This document shows positions 27,014-34,748 of a stretch of DNA of 64,000 nt, in pieces. Each line of letters opens with the position of its first letter. Within the stretch, counting starts at the first letter, position 1. The position numbers and the translations under genes were made by a program. The DNA comes from Myxococcus fulvus (GTDB lineage Bacteria > Myxococcota > Myxococcia > Myxococcales > Myxococcaceae), in assembly GCF_900111765.1 (NCBI RefSeq), contig NZ_FOIB01000001.1, positions 1,178,001 to 1,242,000 on the forward strand. Reading direction: 5' to 3'. The notes below the pieces were generated by a model. The model saw only the letters and a program-made list of their open reading frames with translations, was not told where the DNA came from and searched no databases.

Positions 27014-27525
27014 GGCGTCATCCGGGTCTGCAGGGCCACCGCGCGCAGGACCTTGTCCGGGTCCTGCCAGCTCACGGTGACGCGCACGTTGACGACGTTG
27101 GCCAGCCTCAGTCCGGGCAGGACGTCGCGGGCCAGCGACGGTGTCCCCGCCTCCTCGCCCTCCATGGGCGGGTCCACGTCCACCGCGACGTCGTACTTCA
27201 TCCGGACGGGCTCCCCCGCGACGGGGGCCAGGTAGCGCGGCGTGCCATTGGCGCTCCACCACACCTCGTGCCGGTCGCGGTCCAGCGCCTCGATGTTCTC
27301 GCAGGGGCGACCGGGCGCGGGGGTGGCGCACCTCATCGCGGTGATGCGCTCCATCTCCTGCTCCGCGATGAGGCCCGCCTGGGCCTGGATGAGGTTGCGG
27401 CGGTTCTGCTTCGCGGACGCGAGCACCGCGAGCGCGATGCCGAGGATGCCGAACACCACCACCACCATGGTGGCCATGGCCTCCAGCAGCGTGGCCCCGC
27501 GACGCGGGTGACGAAGCGGCTTCAC
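27010..27525 (-). CDS. pilV: Minor prepilin, PilV type
   Basis: 171 aa starting at GTG 27525, which overlaps the pilY1 stop (GTGA). The leader RRG|ATLLEAMATMVVVVFG has Glu at +5 but Ala at +1 in place of the usual Phe or Met. The next helix, SAKQNRRNLIQAQAGLIAEQEMERI, matches the PilV/GspI group. The short globular domain and its place between pilY1 and pilW support PilV. An upstream open frame lies inside pilY1 and is only a shadow. Confidence 0.85.
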   Translation of the reverse strand: MKPLRHPRRGATLLEAMATMVVVVFGILGIALAVLASAKQNRRNLIQAQAGLIAEQEMERITAMRCATPAPGRPCENIEALDRDRHEVWWSANGTPRYLAPVAGEPVRMKYDVAVDVDPPMEGEEAGTPSLARDVLPGLRLANVVNVRVTVSWQDPDKVLRAVALQTRMTP

Positions 27526-30500
27526 GGCACCACCCCCTGGATGTTGCCCGTGGTCTTCACGTCCCAGATGAGCGTGCGCGCGGTGCTGCCCTGGCCGGTG
27601 CCCGTCTCGTTGTTGAAGACGCCCGAGCCGTTGTTCACGATCTCGAAGCCGCCGTTCTTCTGGATGATGACCTTCTTGTCGAAGATGAGCGGCTGGGTGA
27701 GGCTGTGTCCCTCCAGGCTGGTGCCGCTGCCGGGCTGCGGGTCTCCGGTGGCGCCGTTGAAGGCGTAGCGCAGGCCGCTCTCGTCGGCGTCGAGGCTGCA
27801 CTGACTGGCGGAGGTGCCCACGGCGGTGGACGTGTGCACGACGCCGTCCTCGTCCACCGAGATGCCACCCCACACCACCTGCCGGGGCGCCAGCTTCTGC
27901 ACCCAGGCGACGCTCCTCTGCGCGCACCCGGCGGTCAGCGGCTTGGGGTCGACGAAGGCCATCACGTGGTAGCGGGGACGCGGGTCCCGGTCCACGTCCT
28001 CGCCGTCGAGGTCCGGGTTGTTGCCGGTGCCCAGGTAGATGCGCACGGAGGTGCCCGAGCCGGTGCGCTCCTGCCTCACGGCGATCTGCGAGTAGAGGCC
28101 CTGCCTCGCGGCGTCGTCGACCACCCGGTTGGTGGCGGGGTCCTTGTCGTTGCGCGCGTCGGCGATGACACACGCGGGGATGGCCGAGCCCAAGGGGCGG
28201 CTCGCGTCGACGTCGCGCAGGTTGATGCGGAACACGCGCGCCTTCGTCGTGGGGACGTAGATGACGTCGTAGTTGCTGTCGTCGTCCACGTCCATGGCCA
28301 CGGGGGCGCCGCCGACGCCCTCGCCCTCGTCACCCAGCACCACCACGCCGGCCAGCTTCCGCTTGAGCGCGGTCTGCCCCGCGTGGGCCACCTGGACGGG
28401 CAGCCCCGTCTTCACGTCGATGAGGTACAGCGCGGCGCGGCCGCCCGCGTTGCGGGGCGAGTAGTCGGACGCGAACGCCGCCACCCACTTCTTGCCGCCG
28501 CGCGCGCCGAAGTCCATGCGCACCAGGAGCGGGTTGTGCCGCGAGCCGCTGGTGTCGGGGCGCTGGGGGAAGTGCTCCTCCAGAAGCTTGCAGGTGCTGC
28601 TGGTGCTCGTGCACGGGTCTCCCGAGGTGGTGAAGCGGTCTCTCTGCACGTCCAGCTCCCAGAGGACGCCGGGGTAGCCGGCCGCGGTCTCCGTGGGGCG
28701 CGTGACGTCCAGCGCGAAGAAGACGCTCTGCTGGGGGCCGGTGGGGCTGACGAGGACGGTCTTCGCGCCCGTGCGTTCACCGGGCTGGGTGCTCAATCGC
28801 CACGGGGTCCCCTCGGCGGGCTTGTGGCCCGTGTCCGGCAGGTACTCGGTGCCCGCGCGCAGGTCCACCACCGTCACCGCCGGAGACGCGTCCACGGTGG
28901 CGCGCTTCGTCTTGTCGGGGTTGCGCACGTAGTTGTCCGCGAAGAAGCGCAGGAGCTTGCCGGGCACGTACGAGTACAGCTCGCTGCCCGTGCCGTACTC
29001 GCGGTTGGTGGAGCATCCGGAGGCGTGGGCGAAGTACCCGCGGAAGTCCCGGAACGCCGTGCAGGAGTCGTCCCCCGAGCGCAGCTCGCCGAGCGACAGG
29101 GCGTGCATGAAGCCCGTGGTGCTGCCGATGAAGGCCGCCGCGCCACGGGTCTTCATCACGTTGGCGCCCATGAAGGTGTTGCCGCGGAACGCCTCCTGCT
29201 CGCCGAGCGTCGCGCGCTTCACCCAGGTGGGCTCGCTGGCGGGGCCGACGATGGCCGCCGTGGACAGGTTGATGCCGCCCATGGGCCAGGTGCGCCGGGT
29301 GACGGGCTGGCCCCCGGGCACGGTGGAGAAGCTGTTGTCCTCCCACCCGTACAGCCAGTTGCGCAGGACGTTGCGGTCCTGCTTGTCGCACAGGCCATCC
29401 TGGTTCAGGTCATAGCGGCGGTTGAGCGTGGTGGCGCAGAAGTTCCGGGCCTCGTCGTTGGTGTTGGGGACGGTGGGGAACAGGGGGCTGGTGTTGTCGT
29501 CCTGTCCGGCCAGGGCCACCACCGTGGTGCGCGAGGCGGTGGTCGCCGTGGGCGAGCTGGTGAAGAGCTGGCGGTCATTGGGCGAGGACGTCCGCATCAG
29601 GAGGTTGAGCCGCTGGCCGCCGTCCCACTGGTTCCAGTCGTCCGCCTCCGTGTTGGCGCGGTTGGGCCGGTCGGGCTCGTACAGCCGTCGCAGGTAGACG
29701 TGGCCCCGCTCGGCCACGTCCAGGCGCTGGTCGTAGACGCGCTTGGAGGGGTAGAGCGGATTGCCGGAGGACTGCTCGTACCAGGGCGCGGGCGTGTACC
29801 AGGTGCGGCCCGGCGTCTCGGACACGCCGAGGATGACGGTGTTGGCCACGCCCAGGTTGGCGGCCCGGCCGTACTGGCCCGCCTTCTGCGCCTTGTAGGA
29901 GATGTTCACGTTGGCGATGGTGGGCTGGCAGGACTCACCGGGGCTCTCGAAGATGGCGCGCCAGCACAGCTGCGAGCCGGTGAAGCCCTGCTCCAGGAAG
30001 TCGCTCACCGTGCGGGTGTCCACCCGCGTCCCCGGACTGGACCTCGCGTCCAGGAAGGGCATCGTCACCCAGTGGGGCGTGGGGTTGGGCTGGAAGTCCG
30101 GGTTGGTCGTCTCGCAGCGGTCCACGCACACCTTGCAGTCCAGCGACACCTGGTAGGTGATTTGCGGCTTGGGCTGCACGTAGTCGTCGGGCAGCGGGTT
30201 GGGCGCGGGTGGCAGGCAGTCGCTGGTCTGGTTGTTGAGCCGGTAGTAGGGCTGGTCGTCGATGCTCATCTCGACGGACGTGATGGTGTAGTCCTGCGCC
30301 ACGTCGAGCGGGATGCTCGAGACGACGTCCGACTTGAAGATGCCGTTGTTCTGCTTGTTGATGAGGACGACGGTGTCGTTGTACGTGCGGTCGCCGCCCG
30401 AGTTCTGGTCCTCCCAGCCGAGAATCCAGACGCGGGGGTTGTCCACGGGCGCGCCCACCAGCGTGTGCGCGGCCCGCTGGAAGTAGGAGTTCACCGTCTG

Positions 30501-31931
30501 CGTCTGGGGCGCGTTGAACCGGACCTGGCCGTAGGTGGGCGTCTCCAGGCGGTCATAGGCGACGCTGTTGAGCCAGCCCCCCCGGAGCTCCTTCTGGGTG
30601 ACGACGTTGCCCGTGGATTGATGCAGGTCGAGGTTGAGCAGCGTCTTGGTGAACACGATGTTGATGTCGCCGTGCCCCCACAGGTCACACTGCAACCGCT
30701 GGACCCCATTCCGGGTCACCGTCTTGGTGATGAAGCAGGTGTCCGTCGCGTCGCCGTAGATCTGCTCCACGTAGGTGACGAGGAAGAAGACGATCTCCCT
30801 GCCGCCCTGGATGCGCCCCATCTTCTTGCGGCGGTCCTCCTCGCTGGGGGCCTCCAGCGGATTGCGCCCGGGGATGAGCACGCCCCGGTCATCGAAGGCA
30901 CTCGCCTTGTAGTCGGGCAGGCCGTCCTGGTCGTCGCCGAGGTTGCTGTCCCAGATGGGCCCCACCTGGGTCCTCACCCCGTTGACCTCGCGCCAGGCCC
31001 AGCGGGGCTGGAAGCACTCGGAGGTGTCGGAGTTGCCGTTGAGCCCGTTGATGGGGCAGTGGTTGCCGTCGTCGTCGGTGGACAGGAAGACGAGGTGCCC
31101 GATGCCCTGGCCGCCGTTCTCCACCGAAGGGGGCTCCAGCAGGTTGGGGATGTGCGGGAAGGCCCCCCGGTCGCTGAAGTAGCTGTCGACGTTGGTGGGA
31201 TTGCTGTGCATGTAGTCATCGCTGTTCAGCACGCCCGCGCGGTGGTCCAGGACGCGCGCGCCCACCACGCTGGTGTCCATGGGGCGTGCGCCGTAGCCGT
31301 TGTCGCTGTCGTCGGGCCATCGGCGGGGGCCCTGGTTGGCCCGGTAGGTGCTGGCCGCGCTGCAGGGGCCGGTCAACAGGTCCGGCTCACGCAGCCTCAC
31401 CGTGGTGCCGTCGGCGCGCGTGTGCACGAAGGTCTTCGCCTGGCCGCCGCACCGCGGACCCTCGCCGATGTACTTGTCGGGGTTGAGGTTGTAGAGGTCC
31501 TCGTGGAAGTCCGGCACCCCGTTGTTGTTCCTGTCGCGCAGGACGTCGTCGTTGGGGTCCTCCTTGTTCTTCTCGTCGATGTACTGCGCGGTGACGAGGT
31601 CGTCGTAATAGAACCAGCCCAGCGTGTTGGACGCGCCGTTGCCGGCTTTGTCATGCACGAGGAGCGCCTCGAGCTCCTGGTCGAACGGCAGGATGATGCG
31701 CTCGGGGTCCAGGATGCTGCGGTTGGTGTTGAGCCGCAGCTTCTTGTCGGGCGTCAGGATGATGGCGGAGGGCGTGGAGCCGGCATCCAGGGTGAACTCC
31801 GGCTGCTTGTCCTTGCCGGTCTCGTCGATGCAGGGGTTGTAGGAGACGGTGGTGCCGCCGTCCTGGGCGAGCGCCGGGAACGCGGCGAGGAGCGCCAGCG
31901 CGGCGATGAAGGGGAGTCGTGGGGACGACAT
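27522..31931 (-). CDS. pilY1: PilY1-like type IV pilus tip adhesin/assembly protein
   Basis: 1469 aa with a signal peptide (ends FPALAQ). The C-terminal third is the PilY1-type beta propeller, with its Ca2+ loop DVDDDSNYDVIYVPTTKARV about 230 residues from the end. Other Ca2+-type loops occur earlier: DRNNNGVPDFHED near residue 135, DDQDGLPDY and DLNQDGLCDKQD. PilY1 caps the pilus with minor pilins and controls extension, retraction and adhesion in Pseudomonas and Neisseria. The N-terminal part, of about 900 residues, is unlike a von Willebrand A domain and probably gives binding specificity. The next gene overlaps by 4 bases. Confidence 0.9.
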   Translation of the reverse strand: MSSPRLPFIAALALLAAFPALAQDGGTTVSYNPCIDETGKDKQPEFTLDAGSTPSAIILTPDKKLRLNTNRSILDPERIILPFDQELEALLVHDKAGNGASNTLGWFYYDDLVTAQYIDEKNKEDPNDDVLRDRNNNGVPDFHEDLYNLNPDKYIGEGPRCGGQAKTFVHTRADGTTVRLREPDLLTGPCSAASTYRANQGPRRWPDDSDNGYGARPMDTSVVGARVLDHRAGVLNSDDYMHSNPTNVDSYFSDRGAFPHIPNLLEPPSVENGGQGIGHLVFLSTDDDGNHCPINGLNGNSDTSECFQPRWAWREVNGVRTQVGPIWDSNLGDDQDGLPDYKASAFDDRGVLIPGRNPLEAPSEEDRRKKMGRIQGGREIVFFLVTYVEQIYGDATDTCFITKTVTRNGVQRLQCDLWGHGDINIVFTKTLLNLDLHQSTGNVVTQKELRGGWLNSVAYDRLETPTYGQVRFNAPQTQTVNSYFQRAAHTLVGAPVDNPRVWILGWEDQNSGGDRTYNDTVVLINKQNNGIFKSDVVSSIPLDVAQDYTITSVEMSIDDQPYYRLNNQTSDCLPPAPNPLPDDYVQPKPQITYQVSLDCKVCVDRCETTNPDFQPNPTPHWVTMPFLDARSSPGTRVDTRTVSDFLEQGFTGSQLCWRAIFESPGESCQPTIANVNISYKAQKAGQYGRAANLGVANTVILGVSETPGRTWYTPAPWYEQSSGNPLYPSKRVYDQRLDVAERGHVYLRRLYEPDRPNRANTEADDWNQWDGGQRLNLLMRTSSPNDRQLFTSSPTATTASRTTVVALAGQDDNTSPLFPTVPNTNDEARNFCATTLNRRYDLNQDGLCDKQDRNVLRNWLYGWEDNSFSTVPGGQPVTRRTWPMGGINLSTAAIVGPASEPTWVKRATLGEQEAFRGNTFMGANVMKTRGAAAFIGSTTGFMHALSLGELRSGDDSCTAFRDFRGYFAHASGCSTNREYGTGSELYSYVPGKLLRFFADNYVRNPDKTKRATVDASPAVTVVDLRAGTEYLPDTGHKPAEGTPWRLSTQPGERTGAKTVLVSPTGPQQSVFFALDVTRPTETAAGYPGVLWELDVQRDRFTTSGDPCTSTSSTCKLLEEHFPQRPDTSGSRHNPLLVRMDFGARGGKKWVAAFASDYSPRNAGGRAALYLIDVKTGLPVQVAHAGQTALKRKLAGVVVLGDEGEGVGGAPVAMDVDDDSNYDVIYVPTTKARVFRINLRDVDASRPLGSAIPACVIADARNDKDPATNRVVDDAARQGLYSQIAVRQERTGSGTSVRIYLGTGNNPDLDGEDVDRDPRPRYHVMAFVDPKPLTAGCAQRSVAWVQKLAPRQVVWGGISVDEDGVVHTSTAVGTSASQCSLDADESGLRYAFNGATGDPQPGSGTSLEGHSLTQPLIFDKKVIIQKNGGFEIVNNGSGVFNNETGTGQGSTARTLIWDVKTTGNIQGVVP

Positions 31932-31973
31932 GGGAAGTCCTGGGGTGGGGTGCGGGAAAAGGCAGACAGGAGG

Positions 31974-32708
31974 TCAGCACTCGCCGTTGTTGGCGGCGCC
32001 GTTGGTGTCTTCGGGACTGCAGGAGCCGCCGGCGGCCGCTCCACTGGTGATGAGGGCCCGGATGATGACGCGCTGGGGTTGGGTGCCGTCGCGGCCCCGG
32101 ACCTCACCCACGGAGACCAGCCAGACGCGGCTGTTGTCGTCCTGGTCGCGTCGGTCATCCCCGTCGTTGTCGTCGACGAGGAAGACCCGGTAGAGCACCC
32201 GCTCCTGGGCGGGGAAGTCCAGGATGCGTCGGCCGTCCGCGCCGTTCATCTCCAGGAAGGCCGTGGTGATGTCCGAGTCGACGGCCGTCCCGGAGGACGC
32301 CGCCGCCAGGGTGTAGGGCGTCCAGGGGATGGCCTCGTACCAGGGGAACACGTTCCCATTGGGGAGCCCGCTGGGCAGGCCCGGCTCACCCTGGACGTAA
32401 CCCGCGGCACCCTGTCCGTTGTACTGATTGCCCAGGCTCTTCATGACCTCCGTGAAGGAGCGCTGTCCTCCCAGCAGCATCCGCGACAGCTCGCGCGCCT
32501 CCGCCAGTCCCGCCTCCGCGGCGAAGTGGGCCTCGCGCTTCCTGCGCTCCTGCGCCTGCAGCGCGCTCTCCGCGGCCACCTTGCGCAGGGACACGACGAC
32601 GGCCGCGGCGATGAACGCGATGATGCCGATGGCCATCAACATCGCCATGCCCCGTGGGGCATGTCGGCGGATTCCAGACGGACGACGGACGGATGGGGGA
32701 CGCGACAC
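31974..32708 (-). CDS. pilX: Minor prepilin, PilX (GspK-like N-terminus) type
   Basis: 244 aa starting at GTG 32708, chosen because AAGGAG lies seven bases upstream; the frame stays open to 32882 without a leader. A basic 20-residue leader ending APRG precedes MAMLMAIGIIAFIAAAVVV. Position +5 is Met, not Glu, as in GspK-type pilins that sit at the very tip. The helix continues with AQERRKREAHFAAEAGLAEAR, a pattern typical of the PilX N-terminal family. It is the first gene of the leftward pilin operon, 42 bases before pilY1. Confidence 0.8.
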   Translation of the reverse strand: MSRPPSVRRPSGIRRHAPRGMAMLMAIGIIAFIAAAVVVSLRKVAAESALQAQERRKREAHFAAEAGLAEARELSRMLLGGQRSFTEVMKSLGNQYNGQGAAGYVQGEPGLPSGLPNGNVFPWYEAIPWTPYTLAAASSGTAVDSDITTAFLEMNGADGRRILDFPAQERVLYRVFLVDDNDGDDRRDQDDNSRVWLVSVGEVRGRDGTQPQRVIIRALITSGAAAGGSCSPEDTNGAANNGEC

Positions 32709-32850
32709 CAGCGGCTCCTTGCCGATGAACGGAGGAACGAGAGCAGCGGGCTGAATCAGCAATCCCCAGGCCCGTTGCTGCGGGCTTCCGGGCTTCAATG
32801 CTTCCAGGGTCTTGAGTCGCACCCCGGGTGAACCCTGACACTGACGCGCT

Positions 32851-32876
32851 TTGCGAGCCTCGCAAAACTTGCGAGG
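32851..32876. promoter_or_regulatory. TTGCGAG repeat cluster upstream of the pilin operon
   Basis: TTGCGAG at 32851-32857 is followed by a perfect palindrome with arms CCTCGCAA (32858-32865) and TTGCGAGG (32869-32876). There are thus three half-sites in 26 bases, about 145-170 bases before the pilX start and in a stretch with less GC than its neighbours. This looks like an operator, but the regulator is unknown. Confidence 0.45.
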
Positions 32877-32913
32877 TGTCACAGGTGTCAGGCGTGTCTT
32901 GGAATGTGTTTGT

Positions 32914-32937
32914 GATTCATCGAATTCGCGATGAATC
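32914..32937. repeat. 9-bp inverted repeat between the glycosyltransferase gene and the pilin operon
   Basis: GATTCATCG (32914-32922) and CGATGAATC (32929-32937) are perfect arms around AATTCG, 17 bases past the stop of the GT-C gene. It may be a terminator for that gene or an operator for the pilin operon. No T run follows on the minus strand. Confidence 0.5.
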
Positions 32938-32954
32938 CGAAAATGTATGAAGTC

Positions 32955-34748
32955 TCAGCGACCCGGGAGGGGCCAGAAGGACACGCGACCTTGGGGAGGT
33001 GCGAGCCACACTGACTCCAGGAAGCGCGTGGCCTTCTGGTCCGAGGTGTCGTGCTCGGTGGAGGCGTGGTGCAGGGTGGCGAGCACGAGCAGCGTGGCCA
33101 CCCCAGCGCCGTAAGTCCCCACGCCCGGCGCGCGGCGTCCTGGAGGCGTGGCCAGGGCCATGAAGACCCAGCACGTCACTGCGACGAGCACGGCGAGCAA
33201 CACCCCGCCTGCCGCGGGCTGGGGCAGACCCAGGAAGGAGAGCACCGAGGGCGGGAAGTAGCCGTCGGACAACAGCGGGAGCGTCAGCCCTCCCAGCACG
33301 TTGGAGACATCGTCTGGGATGTAATTGACGAAGGTGGCCAGCCCCGTGGTGAGGATGGCCGCGCCACACAGCATGGCGGCGAGCCCCAGGGCCGCCGGAC
33401 GGGACGCGGCGCGCAGTCGCTCCAGCCAGAGCCCCGCGGGCAGCAGCAGGAAGGGCACCAGCCCGGTCAGGTGACGAGGGCCCGTCGTCCATCCCCACGA
33501 GTCATAGGAGAACGACGACGTGAAGTAGAGGTAGCCGGCGACGAGCGCCGCCGTCATCCACGCGGTGGCGCGGGCCTCGGCGCCCGCGCCGCGTCGGAAC
33601 GTCAGCCGGGTGACGCCAGGGATGGCCAGGAGCAGGAAGGGCGCCAGGGTGAACAACCCCCGCAGCGGCGACACGAGCGACAGGGTGAAGGCGCGCGGGT
33701 CCGGCGTGCGGATGCCCAGGAAGCCGCCCAGGTGCCACGGCTGATAGCCCGCGTCGTTGAGGTGCTTGTAGCCGCTCGTCAGCGGGTGGCCGAAGGCGGC
33801 CTGGTGATACAGCATCAGCGCCACCACGAAGGGCAGCGCGCCCAGCGTGGCGAGCCCCGCGGCGCGCCCCAGGCGCTTCCAGCGCTCGCTCGCGGGGGCC
33901 TCCTGGAACAGGAAGGTGAGCACGCCGTACAGCACCAGCCCCAGCACGCCGAGCGCGCCGGTGTACTCCGCCGCCACGGTGGCTCCCGCGCACACGCCCG
34001 CGAGCACGTAGCCCCGCTCCCGCCAGTCGCCGCGAGCGCAGCGCCACAGGGCATAGAAGCCCGCGAAGAGCAGCACCGCCACCGTCTGGTGGCTCATGAA
34101 GAGCAGCGAGTAGCTGAACGCCAGCGAGCCCAGGCCATACGTCACCGTGAGCGCGTCCGAGACGAGCGGTGACAGGTGCTCGCGCAGATACCGCCGCACC
34201 AGCCACAACATCCACAGCGTGGGCAGCACGGTGAGGAACAGGCGCGAGAAGAAGACCAGCGGGACTTCCGGCACGGGCCCCGGGCGGGCCACCGCGCGCA
34301 GCGCCGCGTAGAGGGGCGTGGCGGCGAACGACAGCAGCGGGGCCTTGCTCGGGTAGTACTTCCCGTCCTTCACGGACAAATCACCCACGTAGCCGCGCTC
34401 GCGCAGCACCTCGTTGATGACGAGCGTGCCGTGGTCCACCAGCGAGATGCTCTGCCACAGCCGGCACAGCTCGTTGGGCGAGCGCAGCTTCGGGTGGTAG
34501 GGGAACAGCAGGAGGTACAGCGCCGCGAGGCTGGCCCACACCCAGCGAGGCGCACCCCGTGAGGCCGCGACGGGGTGCGGCGTGGACACGGGGGGCGCCG
34601 AAGTCGCCGGGACCTCGGCGCCGGGGCTCGTCGCCGCCGCGCGAGAGTCCGCCTCGTCGCGTGACGCTCCCGCGGTGCCGGGGTCGGCCGGGCTCACGGC
34701 GTCGGGTCCTCCGGGCTCGGACGGCACGGCCCGCTCACGCCTCGCCAC
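32955..34748 (-). CDS. GT-C type membrane glycosyltransferase (ArnT/PMT-like)
   Basis: 597 aa. A Pro/Ala/Ser-rich cytoplasmic leader of about 65 residues precedes a polytopic membrane region with about eleven helices. The first outside loop, SPNELCRLWQSISLVDHGTL, followed by GKYYPSKAPLLSF, is typical of lipid-linked-sugar glycosyltransferases of the GT39/GT-C type and carries the acidic residue expected for catalysis. It probably adds a sugar from a polyprenyl carrier on the periplasmic side. The GTG start at 34748 lies 14 bases inside the upstream GT2-methyltransferase gene, so the two are translated together. Confidence 0.75.
   Translation of the reverse strand: MARRERAVPSEPGGPDAVSPADPGTAGASRDEADSRAAATSPGAEVPATSAPPVSTPHPVAASRGAPRWVWASLAALYLLLFPYHPKLRSPNELCRLWQSISLVDHGTLVINEVLRERGYVGDLSVKDGKYYPSKAPLLSFAATPLYAALRAVARPGPVPEVPLVFFSRLFLTVLPTLWMLWLVRRYLREHLSPLVSDALTVTYGLGSLAFSYSLLFMSHQTVAVLLFAGFYALWRCARGDWRERGYVLAGVCAGATVAAEYTGALGVLGLVLYGVLTFLFQEAPASERWKRLGRAAGLATLGALPFVVALMLYHQAAFGHPLTSGYKHLNDAGYQPWHLGGFLGIRTPDPRAFTLSLVSPLRGLFTLAPFLLLAIPGVTRLTFRRGAGAEARATAWMTAALVAGYLYFTSSFSYDSWGWTTGPRHLTGLVPFLLLPAGLWLERLRAASRPAALGLAAMLCGAAILTTGLATFVNYIPDDVSNVLGGLTLPLLSDGYFPPSVLSFLGLPQPAAGGVLLAVLVAVTCWVFMALATPPGRRAPGVGTYGAGVATLLVLATLHHASTEHDTSDQKATRFLESVWLAPPQGRVSFWPLPGR

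Noticed and set aside
27705..32831. 1708-codon open frame on the plus strand opposite pilY1 and pilX
   Set aside because: The sequence is Val/Gly/Arg/His-rich without motifs, and the minus strand carries convincing pilin and PilY1 genes.
32709..32882. Upstream extension of the PilX-like protein to a start at 32882
   Set aside because: It would place about 75 residues before the prepilin leader cleavage site; GTG 32708 has AAGGAG and gives a normal leader.
32840..32900. Possible sigma-54 promoter (-24/-12) before the pilin operon
   Set aside because: GG and GC elements do not occur at the required 10-base spacing on the minus strand; only the inverted repeats are reported.
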